NCBI GenBank assembly: GCA_002104535.1
Contig: NBOG01000010.1
Coordinates: 1 to 64,000 of the forward strand
Direction: 5' to 3'
DNA length: 64,000 nucleotides
DNA from: Cognaticolwellia sediminilitoris
GTDB lineage: Bacteria > Pseudomonadota > Gammaproteobacteria > Enterobacterales > Alteromonadaceae
The position numbers and the translations under genes are program-made. Of the stretch, positions 10,943-21,186 are shown piece by piece. Position 1 is the stretch's first letter. Every line of letters starts with the position of its first letter. The notes beneath the pieces were generated by a model. The model worked only from the letters and a program-made list of their open reading frames with translations. It was not told the DNA's origin and searched no databases.

Positions 10943-11311
10943 ATGATCCAAATGCAATCACAACTGAACGTAGCTGATAACAGCGGCGCTCGACGTGTAC
11001 AATGTATAAAGGTTCTTGGTGGTTCGCACCGTCGCTACGCACGCATTGGTGACATCATTAAAATTGCAGTAAAGGAATCAAATCCTCGCGGCAAAGTTAA
11101 AAAAGGTGATGTTCTTACTGCAGTAGTGGTGCGCACTAAGAAAGGTGTTCGTCGTTCAGATGGTTCTACTATCCGTTTCGATGAAAACGCGGCTGTAATG
11201 TTGAACGCTAACTTACAACCAATTGGTACTCGTATTTTCGGGCCAGTGACTCGCGAACTTCGTAATGAGAAATTTATGAAAATCGTATCACTAGCACCAG
11301 AAGTACTATAA
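10943..11311 (+). CDS. rplN: 50S ribosomal protein L14
   Basis: 122 residues. First gene of the spc operon. Begins [19 protein letters not shown] and has the DENAAVM and [10 protein letters not shown] motifs. It lies at the subunit interface with L19 and is the binding target of the silencing factor RsfS. GCGGAG lies upstream of the ATG. Confidence 0.98.
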   Translation: MIQMQSQLNVADNSGARRVQCIKVLGGSHRRYARIGDIIKIAVKESNPRGKVKKGDVLTAVVVRTKKGVRRSDGSTIRFDENAAVMLNANLQPIGTRIFGPVTRELRNEKFMKIVSLAPEVL

Positions 11312-11323
11312 GGAGTCACGATA

Positions 11324-11638
11324 ATGGCATCTAAAATTCGTCGTGATGATGAAGTAATCGTACTTGCAGGCAAAGACAAGGGCAAAACTGGTAAAGTGAC
11401 CAAAGTTCTTGTTGAAGAAAGCAAAGTATTTGTTGAAGGTATCAACTTAATCAAGAAGCACACTAAGCCTGTACCTCAGTTACAGCAGCCTGGTGGGATT
11501 GTTGAAAAAGAAGCACCTTTAAATGTATCCAACGTTGCGATTGTTAACCCAGCTACTGGCAAAGCAGATCGTGTTGGTTTTAGAGATGAAGACGGCAAAA
11601 AAGTTCGTTTCTTCAAATCTAATAACGAATTAATTTAA
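11324..11638 (+). CDS. rplX: 50S ribosomal protein L24
   Basis: 104 residues, an assembly-initiating protein with the KOW motif ([21 protein letters not shown]). AAGGAG precedes the start by eight bases, and rplE follows after 12 bases. Confidence 0.98.
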   Translation: MASKIRRDDEVIVLAGKDKGKTGKVTKVLVEESKVFVEGINLIKKHTKPVPQLQQPGGIVEKEAPLNVSNVAIVNPATGKADRVGFRDEDGKKVRFFKSNNELI

Positions 11639-11650
11639 TTGGAGTAAACG

Positions 11651-12196
11651 ATGGCGAAACTGCATGATTTTTACAAAGATACAATTGTTGCAGAACTTCA
11701 AAAGAAGTTTGAATACAAAAGTGTCATGCAAGTCCCTCGGATTGAAAAGATCACCCTTAACATGGGTGTTGGTGAAGCTATTGCTGATAAAAAAGTACTA
11801 GAGCACGCCACAAATGATCTTACTGCAATCTCAGGTCAAAAGCCGGTCACGACAGTTGCACGCAAATCAGTTGCGGGCTTCAAAATTCGTGAAGGCTATC
11901 CTATAGGCACAAAAGTAACTCTACGTGGCGAACGTATGTGGGAATTTTTAGAGCGTTTAATCTCTATCTCAATTCCTCGTATCCGCGATTTCCGTGGCTT
12001 AAATCCTAAGTCATTCGATGGTCGTGGTAACTACAGCATGGGCGTACGTGAGCAAATCATTTTCCCGGAAATCGAGTACGATAAAATCGATAAAATTCGC
12101 GGAATGGATATCACTATCACTACAAGTGCGAAGAACAACGAAGAAGGTCATGCTTTATTGACTGCCTTCAACTTCCCATTTAAGAAGAAGGTGTAG
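11651..12196 (+). CDS. rplE: 50S ribosomal protein L5
   Basis: 181 residues, 5S rRNA-binding protein of the central protuberance. Contains [18 protein letters not shown] and [16 protein letters not shown]. In E. coli, S8 represses the spc operon by binding mRNA around the rplE start. The first codons here (ATGGCGAAACTGCATGATT) are as I remember them in E. coli, so the site may be kept, but I cannot separate that from protein conservation. Confidence 0.98.
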   Translation: MAKLHDFYKDTIVAELQKKFEYKSVMQVPRIEKITLNMGVGEAIADKKVLEHATNDLTAISGQKPVTTVARKSVAGFKIREGYPIGTKVTLRGERMWEFLERLISISIPRIRDFRGLNPKSFDGRGNYSMGVREQIIFPEIEYDKIDKIRGMDITITTSAKNNEEGHALLTAFNFPFKKKV

Positions 12197-12200
12197 AGTT

Positions 12201-12506
12201 ATGGCTAAAACGTCAATGAAAGCTCGTGAAGCTAAAAGAACTAAACTAGTTGCTCAGTACGCTGAAAAGCGCGCTGCATTAAAAGCAATCATCTCTGGTG
12301 TTGATTCTTCTGAAGAAGAACGCTGGGATGCAGTATTGAAACTTCAAAGTTTACCTCGTGATTCGAGCAGTAGTCGTCAACGTAACCGTTGTAACATTAC
12401 TGGCCGTCCACATGGTTTCTTACGTAAATTCGGTTTAAGCCGTATTAAATTACGTGAAACTATGATGCGCGGTGAAGTTCCAGGTCTTAAGAAAGCTAGT
12501 TGGTAA
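12201..12506 (+). CDS. rpsN: 30S ribosomal protein S14 (zinc-free form)
   Basis: 101 residues, long C-minus type: it lacks the CxxC pairs of zinc S14. Contains [20 protein letters not shown] and the [11 protein letters not shown] motif. Four bases separate it from rplE. Confidence 0.98.
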   Translation: MAKTSMKAREAKRTKLVAQYAEKRAALKAIISGVDSSEEERWDAVLKLQSLPRDSSSSRQRNRCNITGRPHGFLRKFGLSRIKLRETMMRGEVPGLKKASW

Positions 12507-12525
12507 TTCACGGGAGTAAATGGTT

Positions 12526-12915
12526 ATGATGACTGATCCTATCGCGGACATGTTTACACGCATCCGCAACGGTCAATCTGCAGCAAAGACTGCAGTAAAA
12601 ATGCCATCTTCTAAGGTAAAAGTTGCAATTGCCAACTTGCTTAAAGAAGAAGGTTACATTTCAGATTTTTCAGTAGCTGAAGGCGCTAAGCCTGAGTTAA
12701 CTGTTGAGTTGAAATATTTCGAAGGTAAAGAAGTAATTGAAGTGATCAAACGTGTTTCACGTCCAGGTCTTCGCGTATACAAAGGTGCTCAAGAGCTTCC
12801 TAAAGTATTAGCAGGCATGGGTATCGCTATTATTTCTACTTCTAAAGGTCTAATGACTGATCGCGCCGCTCGCAATGCGGGTCTTGGCGGTGAAGTTCTT
12901 GGTTTCGTAGAGTAA
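12526..12915 (+). CDS. rpsH: 30S ribosomal protein S8, probable spc autoregulator
   Basis: 129 residues from ATG 12526, nine bases after GGGAG. An in-frame ATG at 12520 is only three bases from that site and less likely; ATG 12529 is also possible. [14 protein letters not shown] at the N-terminus and [13 protein letters not shown] near the C-terminus identify S8. In E. coli, S8 represses spc translation. Confidence 0.97.
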   Translation: MMTDPIADMFTRIRNGQSAAKTAVKMPSSKVKVAIANLLKEEGYISDFSVAEGAKPELTVELKYFEGKEVIEVIKRVSRPGLRVYKGAQELPKVLAGMGIAIISTSKGLMTDRAARNAGLGGEVLGFVE

Positions 12916-12927
12916 AGGAGCAGAATT

Positions 12928-13461
12928 ATGTCTCGTGTTGCAAAAGCACATGTCGCAATCCCTGCAGGCGTTACTATTACGTTATCAGGTCAAGACATTA
13001 CAGTTAAAGGTCCAATGGGCGAATTGTCTCATACGATCCATAGCGACGTTGTTGTTTCTCAAGAAGAAAGCAACATCATCACTAATATCGTAGAAGGTGC
13101 AAAAGGCGCTTGGGCTCAAGCCGGTACTGTACGCTCTTTAATCAATAATATGGTTGAAGGTGTAAGTAAAGGTTTTGAGAAAAAATTATTGTTAAACGGT
13201 GTTGGTTACCGTGCTAAAGCTGCAGGTAAGAACTTAAACTTATCTTTAGGCTTTTCACACCCGGTAGACCACGCAATTCCTGATGGAATTACTGTTGAAA
13301 CTCCTAGCCAAACTGAAATCATACTGAAAGGTGCTGATAAACAGTTGGTCGGTCAAACTGCAGCGAACATCCGCGCATACCGTAAACCTGAGCCTTATAA
13401 AGGTAAAGGGATTCGTTATAGCGATGAGAATGTACGTCGTAAAGAAGCTAAGAAGAAGTAG
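12928..13461 (+). CDS. rplF: 50S ribosomal protein L6
   Basis: 177 residues with two L6 repeats. Motifs: [28 protein letters not shown] and the C-terminal [11 protein letters not shown]. It lies near the sarcin-ricin loop and factor-binding site. AAAGGAG precedes the start. Confidence 0.98.
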   Translation: MSRVAKAHVAIPAGVTITLSGQDITVKGPMGELSHTIHSDVVVSQEESNIITNIVEGAKGAWAQAGTVRSLINNMVEGVSKGFEKKLLLNGVGYRAKAAGKNLNLSLGFSHPVDHAIPDGITVETPSQTEIILKGADKQLVGQTAANIRAYRKPEPYKGKGIRYSDENVRRKEAKKK

Positions 13462-13470
13462 GGTAATACT

Positions 13471-13824
13471 ATGGATAAGAAAACATCTCGTTTGCGCCGC
13501 GCTAAACGCGCTCGTGCAAAAATTAGCGAGTTGGGTGCGAATCGTTTAGTTGTATTCCGTACTCCTCGTCATATTTACGCGCAATTGATTGCACCAACAG
13601 GTTCTGAAGTAATCGCAACAGCGTCTACTTTAGACAAAGAAGTTAGTGCTCAGTTAGAAAAAACAGGTAACGTTGAAGCAGCTACTGCTGTTGGTAAGGC
13701 TATTGCAGAACGTGCAGTGGCTAAAGGCATCACTAGTGTTGCTTTTGACCGTTCAGGTTTCCGTTACCATGGTCGCGTGAAAGCGTTAGCAGATGCAGCT
13801 CGCGAAGCTGGTCTTCAGTTTTAG
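13471..13824 (+). CDS. rplR: 50S ribosomal protein L18
   Basis: 117 residues, the E. coli length. 5S rRNA-binding. Basic N-terminal tail ([12 protein letters not shown]), then [14 protein letters not shown] and the C-terminal [23 protein letters not shown]. Confidence 0.98.
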   Translation: MDKKTSRLRRAKRARAKISELGANRLVVFRTPRHIYAQLIAPTGSEVIATASTLDKEVSAQLEKTGNVEAATAVGKAIAERAVAKGITSVAFDRSGFRYHGRVKALADAAREAGLQF

Positions 13825-13833
13825 GGGTTGATA

Positions 13834-14343
13834 ATGGCTAATCATAATCAAGAAAACTCACAACAAAGTGATATGGCTGAAAAGCTAATCGCAGTTAACC
13901 GCGTTTCAAAAGTGGTTAAAGGTGGTCGTATTTTCAGTTTCACAGCACTAACCGTAGTTGGTGATGGCGCTGGTCGCGTTGGTTTTGGTTACGGTAAAGC
14001 ACGTGAAGTGCCTGCTGCAATCCAAAAAGCAATGGAAAAAGCACGTCGTAACTTAGTAACCGTTGATTTGAAGGGTACTACTCTTCAGCATGTCGTTATC
14101 GGCAAGCACTCTGGTTCAAAAGTTTACATGCAACCAGCATCTGAAGGTACAGGTATTATCGCCGGTGGCGCTATGCGTGCAGTACTTGAAGTTGCAGGCG
14201 TACAGAACGTATTGTCAAAAGCATACGGTTCTACTAACCCAATAAACGTAGTTCGCGCTACTGTATCTGCTCTTGCGAATATGCATTCGCCTGAAGCTGT
14301 TGCAGCTAAACGTGGCAAAAGCGTTTCAGAAATTCTGGGGTAA
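13834..14343 (+). CDS. rpsE: 30S ribosomal protein S5
   Basis: 169 residues from the ATG at 13834, after AGGGG; an upstream TTG (13828) is less likely. N-terminal dsRBD-like fold ([17 protein letters not shown]) and [17 protein letters not shown]. With S3 and S4 it forms the mRNA entry site. The N-terminal extension [11 protein letters not shown] is longer than in E. coli (about three residues overall). Confidence 0.97.
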   Translation: MANHNQENSQQSDMAEKLIAVNRVSKVVKGGRIFSFTALTVVGDGAGRVGFGYGKAREVPAAIQKAMEKARRNLVTVDLKGTTLQHVVIGKHSGSKVYMQPASEGTGIIAGGAMRAVLEVAGVQNVLSKAYGSTNPINVVRATVSALANMHSPEAVAAKRGKSVSEILG

Positions 14344-14349
14344 TTGAGC

Positions 14350-14529
14350 ATGGCTAAAACAGTTAGAATAACTCAGTTAAAAAGTTCTATCGGTCGTTTA
14401 CCGAAACATAGAGCTACTTTAAAAGGTCTTGGTTTACGTCGTATTCGTCATACAGTAGAGTTAGAAGATACTCCATCTGTACGCGGTATGATCAATCAAG
14501 TATCTTATATGATCAAGGTGGAGGATTAA
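14350..14529 (+). CDS. rpmD: 50S ribosomal protein L30
   Basis: 59 residues, the E. coli length, from ATG 14350 ([17 protein letters not shown]). A TTG at 14344 is in frame but would add two residues and overlap the rpsE stop region. Only two bases separate it from rplO. Confidence 0.97.
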   Translation: MAKTVRITQLKSSIGRLPKHRATLKGLGLRRIRHTVELEDTPSVRGMINQVSYMIKVED

Positions 14530-14531
14530 TT

Positions 14532-14966
14532 ATGCATTTAAATACTTTATCTCCTGCACCAGGTGCTAAGAAAGCCAAGAAACGCTGTGGTCGTGGTATT
14601 GGTTCTGGCATAGGTAAAACAGGTGGTCGCGGTCACAAAGGTCAGAAATCTCGTTCTGGCGGTAGTGTACGTCCTGGTTTCGAAGGTGGTCAAATGCCAT
14701 TGAAACAACGTTTACCTAAGTTTGGTTTCACGTCACGTAAATCTTTAGTTCGCGCTGAAGTACGTTTACATGAACTAAACAACATCACAGGTGATGTTGT
14801 CGATATCTTTGCACTTAAAGATGCTAACTTAATTACACGTAACATTGTGGCAGTAAAAATCATGCTTTCTGGTGAAATTACTCGTCCAATTACAGTACGT
14901 GGTTTAGGTGTTACTAAAGGTGCACGTGCAGCTATTGAAGCTGCTGGCGGAAAAATCGAGGAATAG
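14532..14966 (+). CDS. rplO: 50S ribosomal protein L15
   Basis: 144 residues. Glycine-rich N-terminal extension ([19 protein letters not shown]) followed by [21 protein letters not shown] of the rpmD end serves as ribosome-binding site. It precedes secY by six bases. Confidence 0.98.
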   Translation: MHLNTLSPAPGAKKAKKRCGRGIGSGIGKTGGRGHKGQKSRSGGSVRPGFEGGQMPLKQRLPKFGFTSRKSLVRAEVRLHELNNITGDVVDIFALKDANLITRNIVAVKIMLSGEITRPITVRGLGVTKGARAAIEAAGGKIEE

Positions 14967-14972
14967 TACACA

Positions 14973-16298
14973 ATGGCTACACCAGGAATGGATAATAAAG
15001 CGCAAGGCGGATTGTCTGAGCTTAAACAAAGGTTATGGTTTGTATTCGGAGCATTAATCGTGCTTCGTTTGGGAACATTTGTGCCAATCCCTGGTATTGA
15101 CGCCGCTGTATTAGCTCAGTTGTTTGAACAACAAAAGGGCACTATCGTAGAGATGTTTAACATGTTCTCCGGTGGTGCACTTGAGCGAGCCTCTGTATTG
15201 GCACTAGGTATTATGCCGTACATCTCAGCTTCAATCATAATGCAATTAATGACGGTCATGCACCCGAGAATGGCAGAATTGAAAAAAGAAGGTGAAGCTG
15301 GACGACGTAAGATCAGTCAATACACCCGCTACGGTACGTTAGTGCTAGCGACAGTACAATCAATTGCAATAGCAAGAAGTTTACCGGGAATGATGCCAGG
15401 TCTAGTAATGGACGCAGGTTTCGGTTTCTACTTTGCTGCGGTAGTAAGTTTGGTTACCGGTACCATGTTTTTAATGTGGTTAGGTGAGCAAATTACTGAG
15501 CGTGGTATTGGTAATGGTATTTCTATCTTGATATTTGCAGGTATTGTTGCTGGTATGCCGTCAGCTGTTGGTCAAACAGCAGAAGCGGCGCGTCAAGGTG
15601 AATTGCACTTATTAGTATTATTGCTAATTGGCGTAATTATATTTGCTACAACATTCTTTGTAGTATTTGTGGAACGTGGTCAACGACGTATTGTTGTTAA
15701 CTATGCTAAGCGTCAGCAGGGCCGTAAGGTTTTTGCAGCGCAGAGCACACATTTACCGCTTAAAGTGAATATGGCAGGTGTTATTCCACCAATTTTCGCC
15801 TCAAGTATTATCTTGTTCCCTGGCACGCTTGCGAGCTGGTTTGGACAAGGTGACGGTATGGTTGCTGATTTCCTACAAGAAGTATCAATTGCTATTTCTC
15901 CAGGACAGCCGCTATATGTAATGTTACTTGCAGCAGCGATAATATTCTTCTGTTTCTTTTACACGGCTCTTGTTTTCAATCCGCGTGAAACAGCAGATAA
16001 CCTAAAAAAATCTGGTGCGTTTATTCCTGGGATCCGTCCTGGTGAGCAAACGTCTAAATATATCGATAAAGTTATGACTCGTTTAACCTTAGCTGGTGCG
16101 ATGTATATAACCTTTATCTGTTTAGTTCCTCAGTTTATTATCATGGCATGGGACGTCAATTTTTACTTTGGCGGCACATCACTACTTATTATAGTAGTTG
16201 TGATAATGGACTTTATGGCACAAGTACAAACGCATTTGATGTCTCATCAATATGACAATGTACTTAAAAAAGCAAACCTTAAGGGCTACGGTCGTTAG
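14973..16298 (+). CDS. secY: Protein translocase subunit SecY
   Basis: Pore subunit of the inner-membrane Sec translocon, 441 residues, with ten predicted membrane segments. Conserved stretches include PIPGID in the periplasmic loop after segment 1, the plug region ([29 protein letters not shown]), and the cytosolic loop carrying [13 protein letters not shown]. Its place at the spc operon end, before rpmJ, is the usual proteobacterial order. It overlaps nothing; six bases separate it from rplO. Confidence 0.98.
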   Translation: MATPGMDNKAQGGLSELKQRLWFVFGALIVLRLGTFVPIPGIDAAVLAQLFEQQKGTIVEMFNMFSGGALERASVLALGIMPYISASIIMQLMTVMHPRMAELKKEGEAGRRKISQYTRYGTLVLATVQSIAIARSLPGMMPGLVMDAGFGFYFAAVVSLVTGTMFLMWLGEQITERGIGNGISILIFAGIVAGMPSAVGQTAEAARQGELHLLVLLLIGVIIFATTFFVVFVERGQRRIVVNYAKRQQGRKVFAAQSTHLPLKVNMAGVIPPIFASSIILFPGTLASWFGQGDGMVADFLQEVSIAISPGQPLYVMLLAAAIIFFCFFYTALVFNPRETADNLKKSGAFIPGIRPGEQTSKYIDKVMTRLTLAGAMYITFICLVPQFIIMAWDVNFYFGGTSLLIIVVVIMDFMAQVQTHLMSHQYDNVLKKANLKGYGR

Positions 16299-16326
16299 AC
16301 CGAGTCATTAGGTAACGGAGTATAAA

Positions 16327-16440
16327 ATGAAAGTACGTGCATCCGTAAAAAAGATTTGTCGTAACTGTAAAGTTGTTAAACGTGCTGGTGTTGTTCGTGT
16401 AATTTGCGAAGAGCCAAAGCATAAACAACGTCAAGGCTAA
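16327..16440 (+). CDS. rpmJ: 50S ribosomal protein L36
   Basis: A 37-codon gene: starts [14 protein letters not shown] and ends KHKQRQG. Zinc ligands Cys11, Cys14, Cys27 and His32 are all present, so this is the zinc-binding form. One residue shorter than E. coli L36 between the third Cys and the His. AACGGAG lies eight bases before the ATG. It is the last gene of the spc operon. Confidence 0.96.
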   Translation: MKVRASVKKICRNCKVVKRAGVVRVICEEPKHKQRQG

Positions 16441-16473
16441 ATCTTTAGCAGTAGCATTATGCAGATAACTCTG

Positions 16474-16479
16474 TATAAT
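16474..16479 (+). promoter_or_regulatory. Possible alpha-operon promoter -10
   Basis: Perfect TATAAT followed by a GCCGC discriminator in the rpmJ-rpsM gap. No good -35 is found 16-18 bases upstream. In E. coli an alpha promoter lies in this gap, which supports it. Confidence 0.45.
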
Positions 16480-16493
16480 GCCGCTTCGATTTG

Positions 16494-16585
16494 CAAAGAA
16501 ATACGGCTGGTTGAGTATCCTAACGGGCTTTTCAACTGGTAAATTTTAATTTAAAAATAGGAGATGTGTTTAGTGGCCCGTATCG
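16494..16585 (+). promoter_or_regulatory. Alpha-operon leader pseudoknot (S4 target)
   Basis: The stretch GAGTATCCTAACGGGCTTTTCA (16514-16535) and the start region GTGGCCCGTAT correspond closely to the E. coli alpha leader. GTTGA (16510-16514) can pair with TCAAC (16532-16536), and ACGGGC in its loop (16523-16528) can pair with GCCCGT (16576-16581) just after the rpsM start codon. This reproduces the nested pseudoknot that S4 binds to trap the 30S subunit and shut down rpsM-rpsK-rpsD-rplQ translation. S4 action is inferred from family knowledge. Confidence 0.85.
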
Positions 16586-16929
16586 CTGGCATTAACATCC
16601 CTGATCGCAAGCATGCAGTAATCGCCATTACTGCGATCTTCGGTATTGGAGCAACACGTGCGAAAGCAATTTGTGTAGCTACTGGTATCGCAGAGTCAAC
16701 TAAGATCAGTGAATTGGACGAAGCACAAATTGATTTGCTTCGTGCAGAAGTGGATAAATACACCGTAGAAGGTGATTTACGCCGTGAAGTTTCAATGAAC
16801 ATTAAACGTCTTATGGATTTAGGTTGTTTCCGTGGCATTCGCCACCGTCGCAGTCTTCCATTACGTGGTCAACGCACTAAAACAAATGCGCGCACCCGTA
16901 AAGGTCCTCGTAAGCCAATTAAGAAGTAA
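16573..16929 (+). CDS. rpsM: 30S ribosomal protein S13
   Basis: 118 residues, the E. coli length, from a GTG start at 16573 ([18 protein letters not shown]), nine bases after TAGGAG. An ATG at 16564 lies in the same frame but would be too near the ribosome-binding site and would break the leader pseudoknot homology. E. coli rpsM also uses GTG. C-terminus [18 protein letters not shown] is typical. Confidence 0.97.
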   Translation: MARIAGINIPDRKHAVIAITAIFGIGATRAKAICVATGIAESTKISELDEAQIDLLRAEVDKYTVEGDLRREVSMNIKRLMDLGCFRGIRHRRSLPLRGQRTKTNARTRKGPRKPIKK

Positions 16930-16942
16930 GAGGAACTAAACA

Positions 16943-17332
16943 ATGGCTAAAACACCTGTACGTACGCGTAAACGCGTTAAAAAACAAGTTGCTGATGGCA
17001 TGGCTCATATCCATGCTTCTTTCAACAACACAATCGTAACTCTTACAGATCGTCAAGGTAACGCCTTATCTTGGGCGACTGCTGGTGGTTCAGGTTTCCG
17101 TGGTTCACGTAAATCTACTCCATTTGCTGCGCAAGTAGCTGCAGATCGTGCTGGTAAAGCTGCACAAGAGTTTGGCTTGAAGAATATTGAAGTGTTCGTT
17201 AAAGGTCCGGGTCCAGGTCGTGAATCTGCTATCCGTGCTTTAAATGCTGCTGGTTTTAAAATCACCAACATTACTGACGTAACACCTATTCCTCATAATG
17301 GTTGTCGTCCTCCTAAGAAACGTCGCGTTTAA
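16943..17332 (+). CDS. rpsK: 30S ribosomal protein S11
   Basis: 129 residues, the E. coli length. Platform protein near the E-site. Motifs: [33 protein letters not shown], and C-terminal [25 protein letters not shown] precedes the ATG. Confidence 0.98.
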   Translation: MAKTPVRTRKRVKKQVADGMAHIHASFNNTIVTLTDRQGNALSWATAGGSGFRGSRKSTPFAAQVAADRAGKAAQEFGLKNIEVFVKGPGPGRESAIRALNAAGFKITNITDVTPIPHNGCRPPKKRRV

Positions 17333-17365
17333 TCGTACTTTTTTTAGGATAGTTGGAGAAAGAAA

Positions 17366-17986
17366 ATGGCTAGATATTTAGGTCCTAAGTTAAAGCTTAG
17401 TCGCCGCGAAGGTACAGATTTGTTCCTTAAAAGCGGTGTTAGAGCAATTGACACTAAATGTAAAATCGAAACAATTCCAGGTCAACATGGCGCCCGTCGC
17501 GGTCGTTTGTCTGACTATGGTATTCAGCTTCGTGAAAAACAAAAAGTTCGTCGTATTTATGGCGTACTAGAAAAACAATTCCGCAACTACTATAAAGAAG
17601 CGGCTCGTCTAAAAGGCAATACAGGTGAAAACTTGTTGCAACTTTTAGAGAAACGTCTTGACAACGTAGTATACCGTATGGGCTATGCAAGCACTCGTGC
17701 TGAAGCTCGTCAACTAGTTAGCCACAAAGCTATCGTAGTTAACGGTGTTGTTGTTAATATTCCATCTTTCACTGTTAAAGCCGAAGATGTAGTTTCAGTA
17801 CGTGAAAAGTCTAAAACTCAAGCGCGTATCATCGCTGCTTTAGAATTAGCTGAGCAACGTGAGAAGCCAGTTTGGGTTGAAGTAGATAACAAGAAACTTG
17901 AAGGCGTTTTCAAACGCGTTCCTGATCGTTCTGACTTGTCTGCCGAAATTAATGAACAGTTGATTGTTGAACTTTACTCTAAGTAA
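17366..17986 (+). CDS. rpsD: 30S ribosomal protein S4, probable alpha-operon repressor
   Basis: 206 residues, the E. coli length. N-terminal region lacks the zinc Cys cluster found in some bacteria, as in E. coli. S4 RNA-binding domain at about 95-160 ([26 protein letters not shown]). A primary assembly protein and, in E. coli, the translational repressor of this operon through the leader at 16494-16585. Confidence 0.98.
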   Translation: MARYLGPKLKLSRREGTDLFLKSGVRAIDTKCKIETIPGQHGARRGRLSDYGIQLREKQKVRRIYGVLEKQFRNYYKEAARLKGNTGENLLQLLEKRLDNVVYRMGYASTRAEARQLVSHKAIVVNGVVVNIPSFTVKAEDVVSVREKSKTQARIIAALELAEQREKPVWVEVDNKKLEGVFKRVPDRSDLSAEINEQLIVELYSK

Positions 17987-18010
17987 AGTTGCACTTTAAG
18001 AGAGGACATA

Positions 18011-19000
18011 ATGCAGGGTTCAGTAACCGAATTCCTTAGACCACGATTGGTTGATATCGAAACTGTTAGCGCTACTCGTGCTAAAGTAACTTTAGAGCCA
18101 TTAGAGCGTGGTTTTGGTCACACTTTAGGTAATGCGTTACGTCGCATTCTTTTATCTTCAATGCCAGGTTGTGCTGTAACTGAAGTTGAGATTGACGGTG
18201 TACTTCATGAGTACAGTAGTAAAGAAGGTGTGCAAGAAGACATCATCGAAATACTACTAAACCTTAAGGGACTAGCTATAAGTTTAGAAGGCAAAAATGA
18301 AGCTGTTCTTACCTTAACTAAGTCCGGTGAAGGCCCTGTAACGGCTGCCGATATCCAACATGATGGTGATGTAGAAATTGCAAACCCAACTCATGTAATC
18401 TGTCATTTGACAGGTGATGGTTCTATCAGTATGCGTATTAAGGTTGAAATGGGACGTGGTTACGTTCCTGCTTCAGCCCGACGCGACGCCGAGGAAGAAG
18501 ATCGTGCAATCGGACGTTTGTTAGTTGATGCTTCATTCAGTCCAGTTGTAAGAATTGCCTATGATGTTGATTCTGCACGTGTTGAACAGCGTACAGATTT
18601 GGACAAATTGGTCTTAGACATGGAAACTAACGGTACGTTAGATCCTGAAGAAGCAATTCGTCGCGCTTCAACAATTTTAGCTGAACAGCTAGATGCGTTT
18701 GTAGAGCTTCGTGATGTAACTGAAGTTGAACCAAAAGAGGAAAAACCACTGTTTGATCCTATTTTGCTTCGTCCTGTTGATGACCTTGAACTTACTGTTC
18801 GTTCAGCAAACTGCTTAAAAGCAGAAGCAATTCAATATATTGGCGATTTAGTACAGCGTGCTGAAGTTGAGCTTCTTAAAACACCTAATTTAGGTAAGAA
18901 GTCTTTAACTGAAATCAAAGACGTTTTGGCGTCTCGTGGTTTGTCTCTAGGTATGCGCCTAGAAAACTGGCCACCTGAAAGCATAGCTGATAACGACTAA
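18011..19000 (+). CDS. rpoA: RNA polymerase alpha subunit
   Basis: 329 residues, the E. coli length. N-terminal dimerisation and assembly domain ([26 protein letters not shown]) and C-terminal domain with helix-hairpin-helix ([20 protein letters not shown]...[13 protein letters not shown]) that contacts UP elements and activators. GAGAGG precedes the ATG. Confidence 0.98.
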   Translation: MQGSVTEFLRPRLVDIETVSATRAKVTLEPLERGFGHTLGNALRRILLSSMPGCAVTEVEIDGVLHEYSSKEGVQEDIIEILLNLKGLAISLEGKNEAVLTLTKSGEGPVTAADIQHDGDVEIANPTHVICHLTGDGSISMRIKVEMGRGYVPASARRDAEEEDRAIGRLLVDASFSPVVRIAYDVDSARVEQRTDLDKLVLDMETNGTLDPEEAIRRASTILAEQLDAFVELRDVTEVEPKEEKPLFDPILLRPVDDLELTVRSANCLKAEAIQYIGDLVQRAEVELLKTPNLGKKSLTEIKDVLASRGLSLGMRLENWPPESIADND

Positions 19001-19042
19001 GTCGATCATCGTTTATTTAATAGTTGAGAGAAGGATTAACTT

Positions 19043-19450
19043 ATGCGCCATCGTAAAAGCGGTCGCCAGTTAAACCGTAATAGCAGTCATCGTAAAGCGA
19101 TGTTCCGCAATATGGCAAGCTCTTTAGTAAAGCACGGTTTGATTAAAACAACTGTTGCTAAAGCTAAAGAACTACGTATGGTCGTAGAGCCATTGATTAC
19201 ATTGGCTAAGACCGACAGTGTTGCAAATCGCCGTTTAGCGTTTGCTCGTACACAAGATAAAGAAGTAGTAGGTATTTTATTCAACGAACTTGGTGCACGT
19301 TACCAAGATCGCCCAGGTGGATATACTCGCATTTTAAAATGTGGTTTCCGTACTGGTGATAAAGCGCCTATGGCTTACGTTGAACTTGTAGACCGCCCAG
19401 TAGTTGAAGAAGCTGCTGAAGTAGTTGAAGAAGTTAACGCAGAAGCATAA
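19043..19450 (+). CDS. rplQ: 50S ribosomal protein L17
   Basis: 135 residues. Begins [20 protein letters not shown]. Last gene of the alpha operon; the acidic tail ([14 protein letters not shown]) is variable in this family. Followed by an inverted repeat ATTTAGTAC/GTACTAAAT (19450-19469) and the terminator at 19490. Confidence 0.98.
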   Translation: MRHRKSGRQLNRNSSHRKAMFRNMASSLVKHGLIKTTVAKAKELRMVVEPLITLAKTDSVANRRLAFARTQDKEVVGILFNELGARYQDRPGGYTRILKCGFRTGDKAPMAYVELVDRPVVEEAAEVVEEVNAEA

Positions 19451-19489
19451 TTTAGTACTTGTACTAAATTTATTCTGACGGAATTAAAG

Positions 19490-19513
19490 GCGGAGCTTAG
19501 GCTCCGCTTTTTT
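19490..19513 (+). terminator. Alpha-operon terminator
   Basis: Stem GCGGAGC/GCTCCGC with a TTAG loop (19490-19507) followed by T6. Confidence 0.9.
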
Positions 19514-19545
19514 GTCTCTAAAATTCAACATCTCAGGCTAAAAGC

Positions 19546-19574
19546 TTGACCCTGTTTATAATAACTCGTATAAC
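19546..19574 (+). promoter_or_regulatory. prkB promoter
   Basis: TTGACC (19546-19551), 17 bases, TATAAC (19569-19574), then about 30 bases to the start codon. Good match to a sigma-70 promoter. Confidence 0.75.
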
Positions 19575-19605
19575 ATCTACCCATCTTTAATAAGGCTGAA
19601 TTATT

Positions 19606-20505
19606 ATGTCGTCTCGCAATCCTATTATTGCTGTAACCGGTTCATCGGGAGCAGGCACTTCTACGACTACAGAATCATTCGAGCACATTTTCCGTTCCTT
19701 GGGCATAAACCCTGCGACGGTGGAAGGGGACAGTTTCCATCGCTATTCACGTCAAGAAATGGATATGGAAAAACGCAAAGCGAAAGAGCACCGTTTAAAA
19801 ATTAGTTACTTCGGCGATGCCGCTAACGATTTTGACGCCCTTGAAAAATTGTTCAAAGACTATTCTGAAACCGGTAAAGGTAAAATGCGACGCTACCTTC
19901 ATACCTTTGACGAAGCAGTGCCGTACAATCAAATGCCTGGGACTTTTACGCCTTGGGAAGACTTAGGAGATGGCACCGACTTACTCTACTATGAGGGCTT
20001 GCATGGTGGCGTAGTAACTGAAAAGAATGATGTCGCTAAACATGTCGACCTACTGATTGGCATGGTACCGATTGTAAACTTAGAGTGGATCCAAAAGATT
20101 ATTCGTGACACTAACAAGCGTGGCCACAGCCGTGAAGCGGTTACGGCAAGCATTGTCAGAAGTATGGAAGATTACATATCGTTTATCACGCCACAATTCT
20201 CACGTACACATATCAATTTTCAAAGGGTACCAACGGTTGATACATCGAATCCTTTTAGTGCTAAAGCGATACCAACTCTGGATGAGAGTTTCGTTGTCAT
20301 TCGTTGCCGCGAATCAAGCCAACTCGACTTTCCATACTATCTGAGCATGATTGACGGATCTTTTATGTCAAGAATGAATACATTGGTAGTGCCTGGTGGC
20401 AAAATGGGTTTAGCGATGGAGTTGCTACTTACACCATTGATCAAAGATTTAATGCACAGGAAAAATGAAGCAAATAAACAATTAGATTGGATGAGTGATT
20501 TATAA
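19606..20505 (+). CDS. prkB: Phosphoribulokinase-family kinase PrkB
   Basis: 299-residue P-loop kinase of the phosphoribulokinase/uridine kinase superfamily. Walker A GSSGAGTST (about 12-20), then a substrate-binding region GDSFHRYSRQEM and YYEGLHGG. It resembles the PrkB protein found next to yhfA in many gammaproteobacteria, including E. coli (yhfA-prkB). No RuBisCO or other Calvin-cycle gene is near, so the physiological substrate is uncertain. Preceded by its own promoter and convergent with yhfA. Confidence 0.9.
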   Translation: MSSRNPIIAVTGSSGAGTSTTTESFEHIFRSLGINPATVEGDSFHRYSRQEMDMEKRKAKEHRLKISYFGDAANDFDALEKLFKDYSETGKGKMRRYLHTFDEAVPYNQMPGTFTPWEDLGDGTDLLYYEGLHGGVVTEKNDVAKHVDLLIGMVPIVNLEWIQKIIRDTNKRGHSREAVTASIVRSMEDYISFITPQFSRTHINFQRVPTVDTSNPFSAKAIPTLDESFVVIRCRESSQLDFPYYLSMIDGSFMSRMNTLVVPGGKMGLAMELLLTPLIKDLMHRKNEANKQLDWMSDL

Positions 20506-20596
20506 GGATTTAAAATTTGTGGTATATAGAAATATCAGATATACCACAATATTTGAATGTTACTCGCTTTAACAACAATTCAGAAAAAGTGTGAAC

Positions 20597-21001
20597 TTAC
20601 TTTTCAATAATTGCAAAGTCATGAGTAATATTAACTTTTGCGTTCAACATTAACGCAACAGAACAATATTTGTCGGCAGACAAATTCACTGCACGTTCCA
20701 CATGTTTACCGCTTACATCACTGCCTTCTATAACAAAATGCAAATGAATATCAGAAAATAACTTAGGCACTGAATCAACGCGCTTGGCATCAATCTCAAC
20801 TTTACAAGCTGAAACTTTTTGGCGTGCTTTTTCTAAAATACTAACCACGTCAACTGAAGAACATGCACCTAAAGAAATAAGGACATTTTCTAATGGGCTA
20901 GGTGCTACAGCACCACCATTAGCATCAAGTACAATTGTGTGACCACTTTCAGATGTACCAAGAAACAATTCATCGCCAATCCATTTTACTTCTGCTTTCA
21001 T
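20597..21001 (-). CDS. yhfA: OsmC-like family protein YhfA
   Basis: 134 residues, the same length as E. coli YhfA. The family fold carries two redox Cys, here Cys47 (LGACSSVDVV) and Cys113 (DKYCSVAL), which in OsmC/Ohr relatives reduce peroxides. The cellular substrate of the YhfA branch is not known. Convergent with prkB. In E. coli yhfA lies next to crp; here a tRNA gene takes that place. Confidence 0.9.
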   Translation of the reverse strand: MKAEVKWIGDELFLGTSESGHTIVLDANGGAVAPSPLENVLISLGACSSVDVVSILEKARQKVSACKVEIDAKRVDSVPKLFSDIHLHFVIEGSDVSGKHVERAVNLSADKYCSVALMLNAKVNITHDFAIIEK

Positions 21002-21109
21002 TTTTATTCCTGAATAAGGTAGTTGGTATTTAATAAGCTGAGTTTACTATAAATTTTCAGGGTAGTTGAATATGTTTTTAGCTTATTGTTTTACAGATAT
21101 AAGAGAAAG

Positions 21110-21186
21110 TGGCCCACCCGACAGGATTTGAACCTGTGACCACACGCTTCGGAGGCGTGTACTCTATCCAGCTGAGCTACGGGTGG
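21110..21186 (-). tRNA. tRNA-Arg (anticodon CCG)
   Basis: 77 bases on the minus strand, ending in an encoded CCA (21112-21110). Acceptor arm CCACCCG/CGGGTGG with discriminator G; D-arm GTAGCTCAGCTGGATAGAG; anticodon loop CTCCGAA in the stem CACGC/GCGTG, giving CCG, which reads CGG; T-arm with GGTTCAAATCC. It resembles E. coli tRNA-Arg(CCG). Confidence 0.96.
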
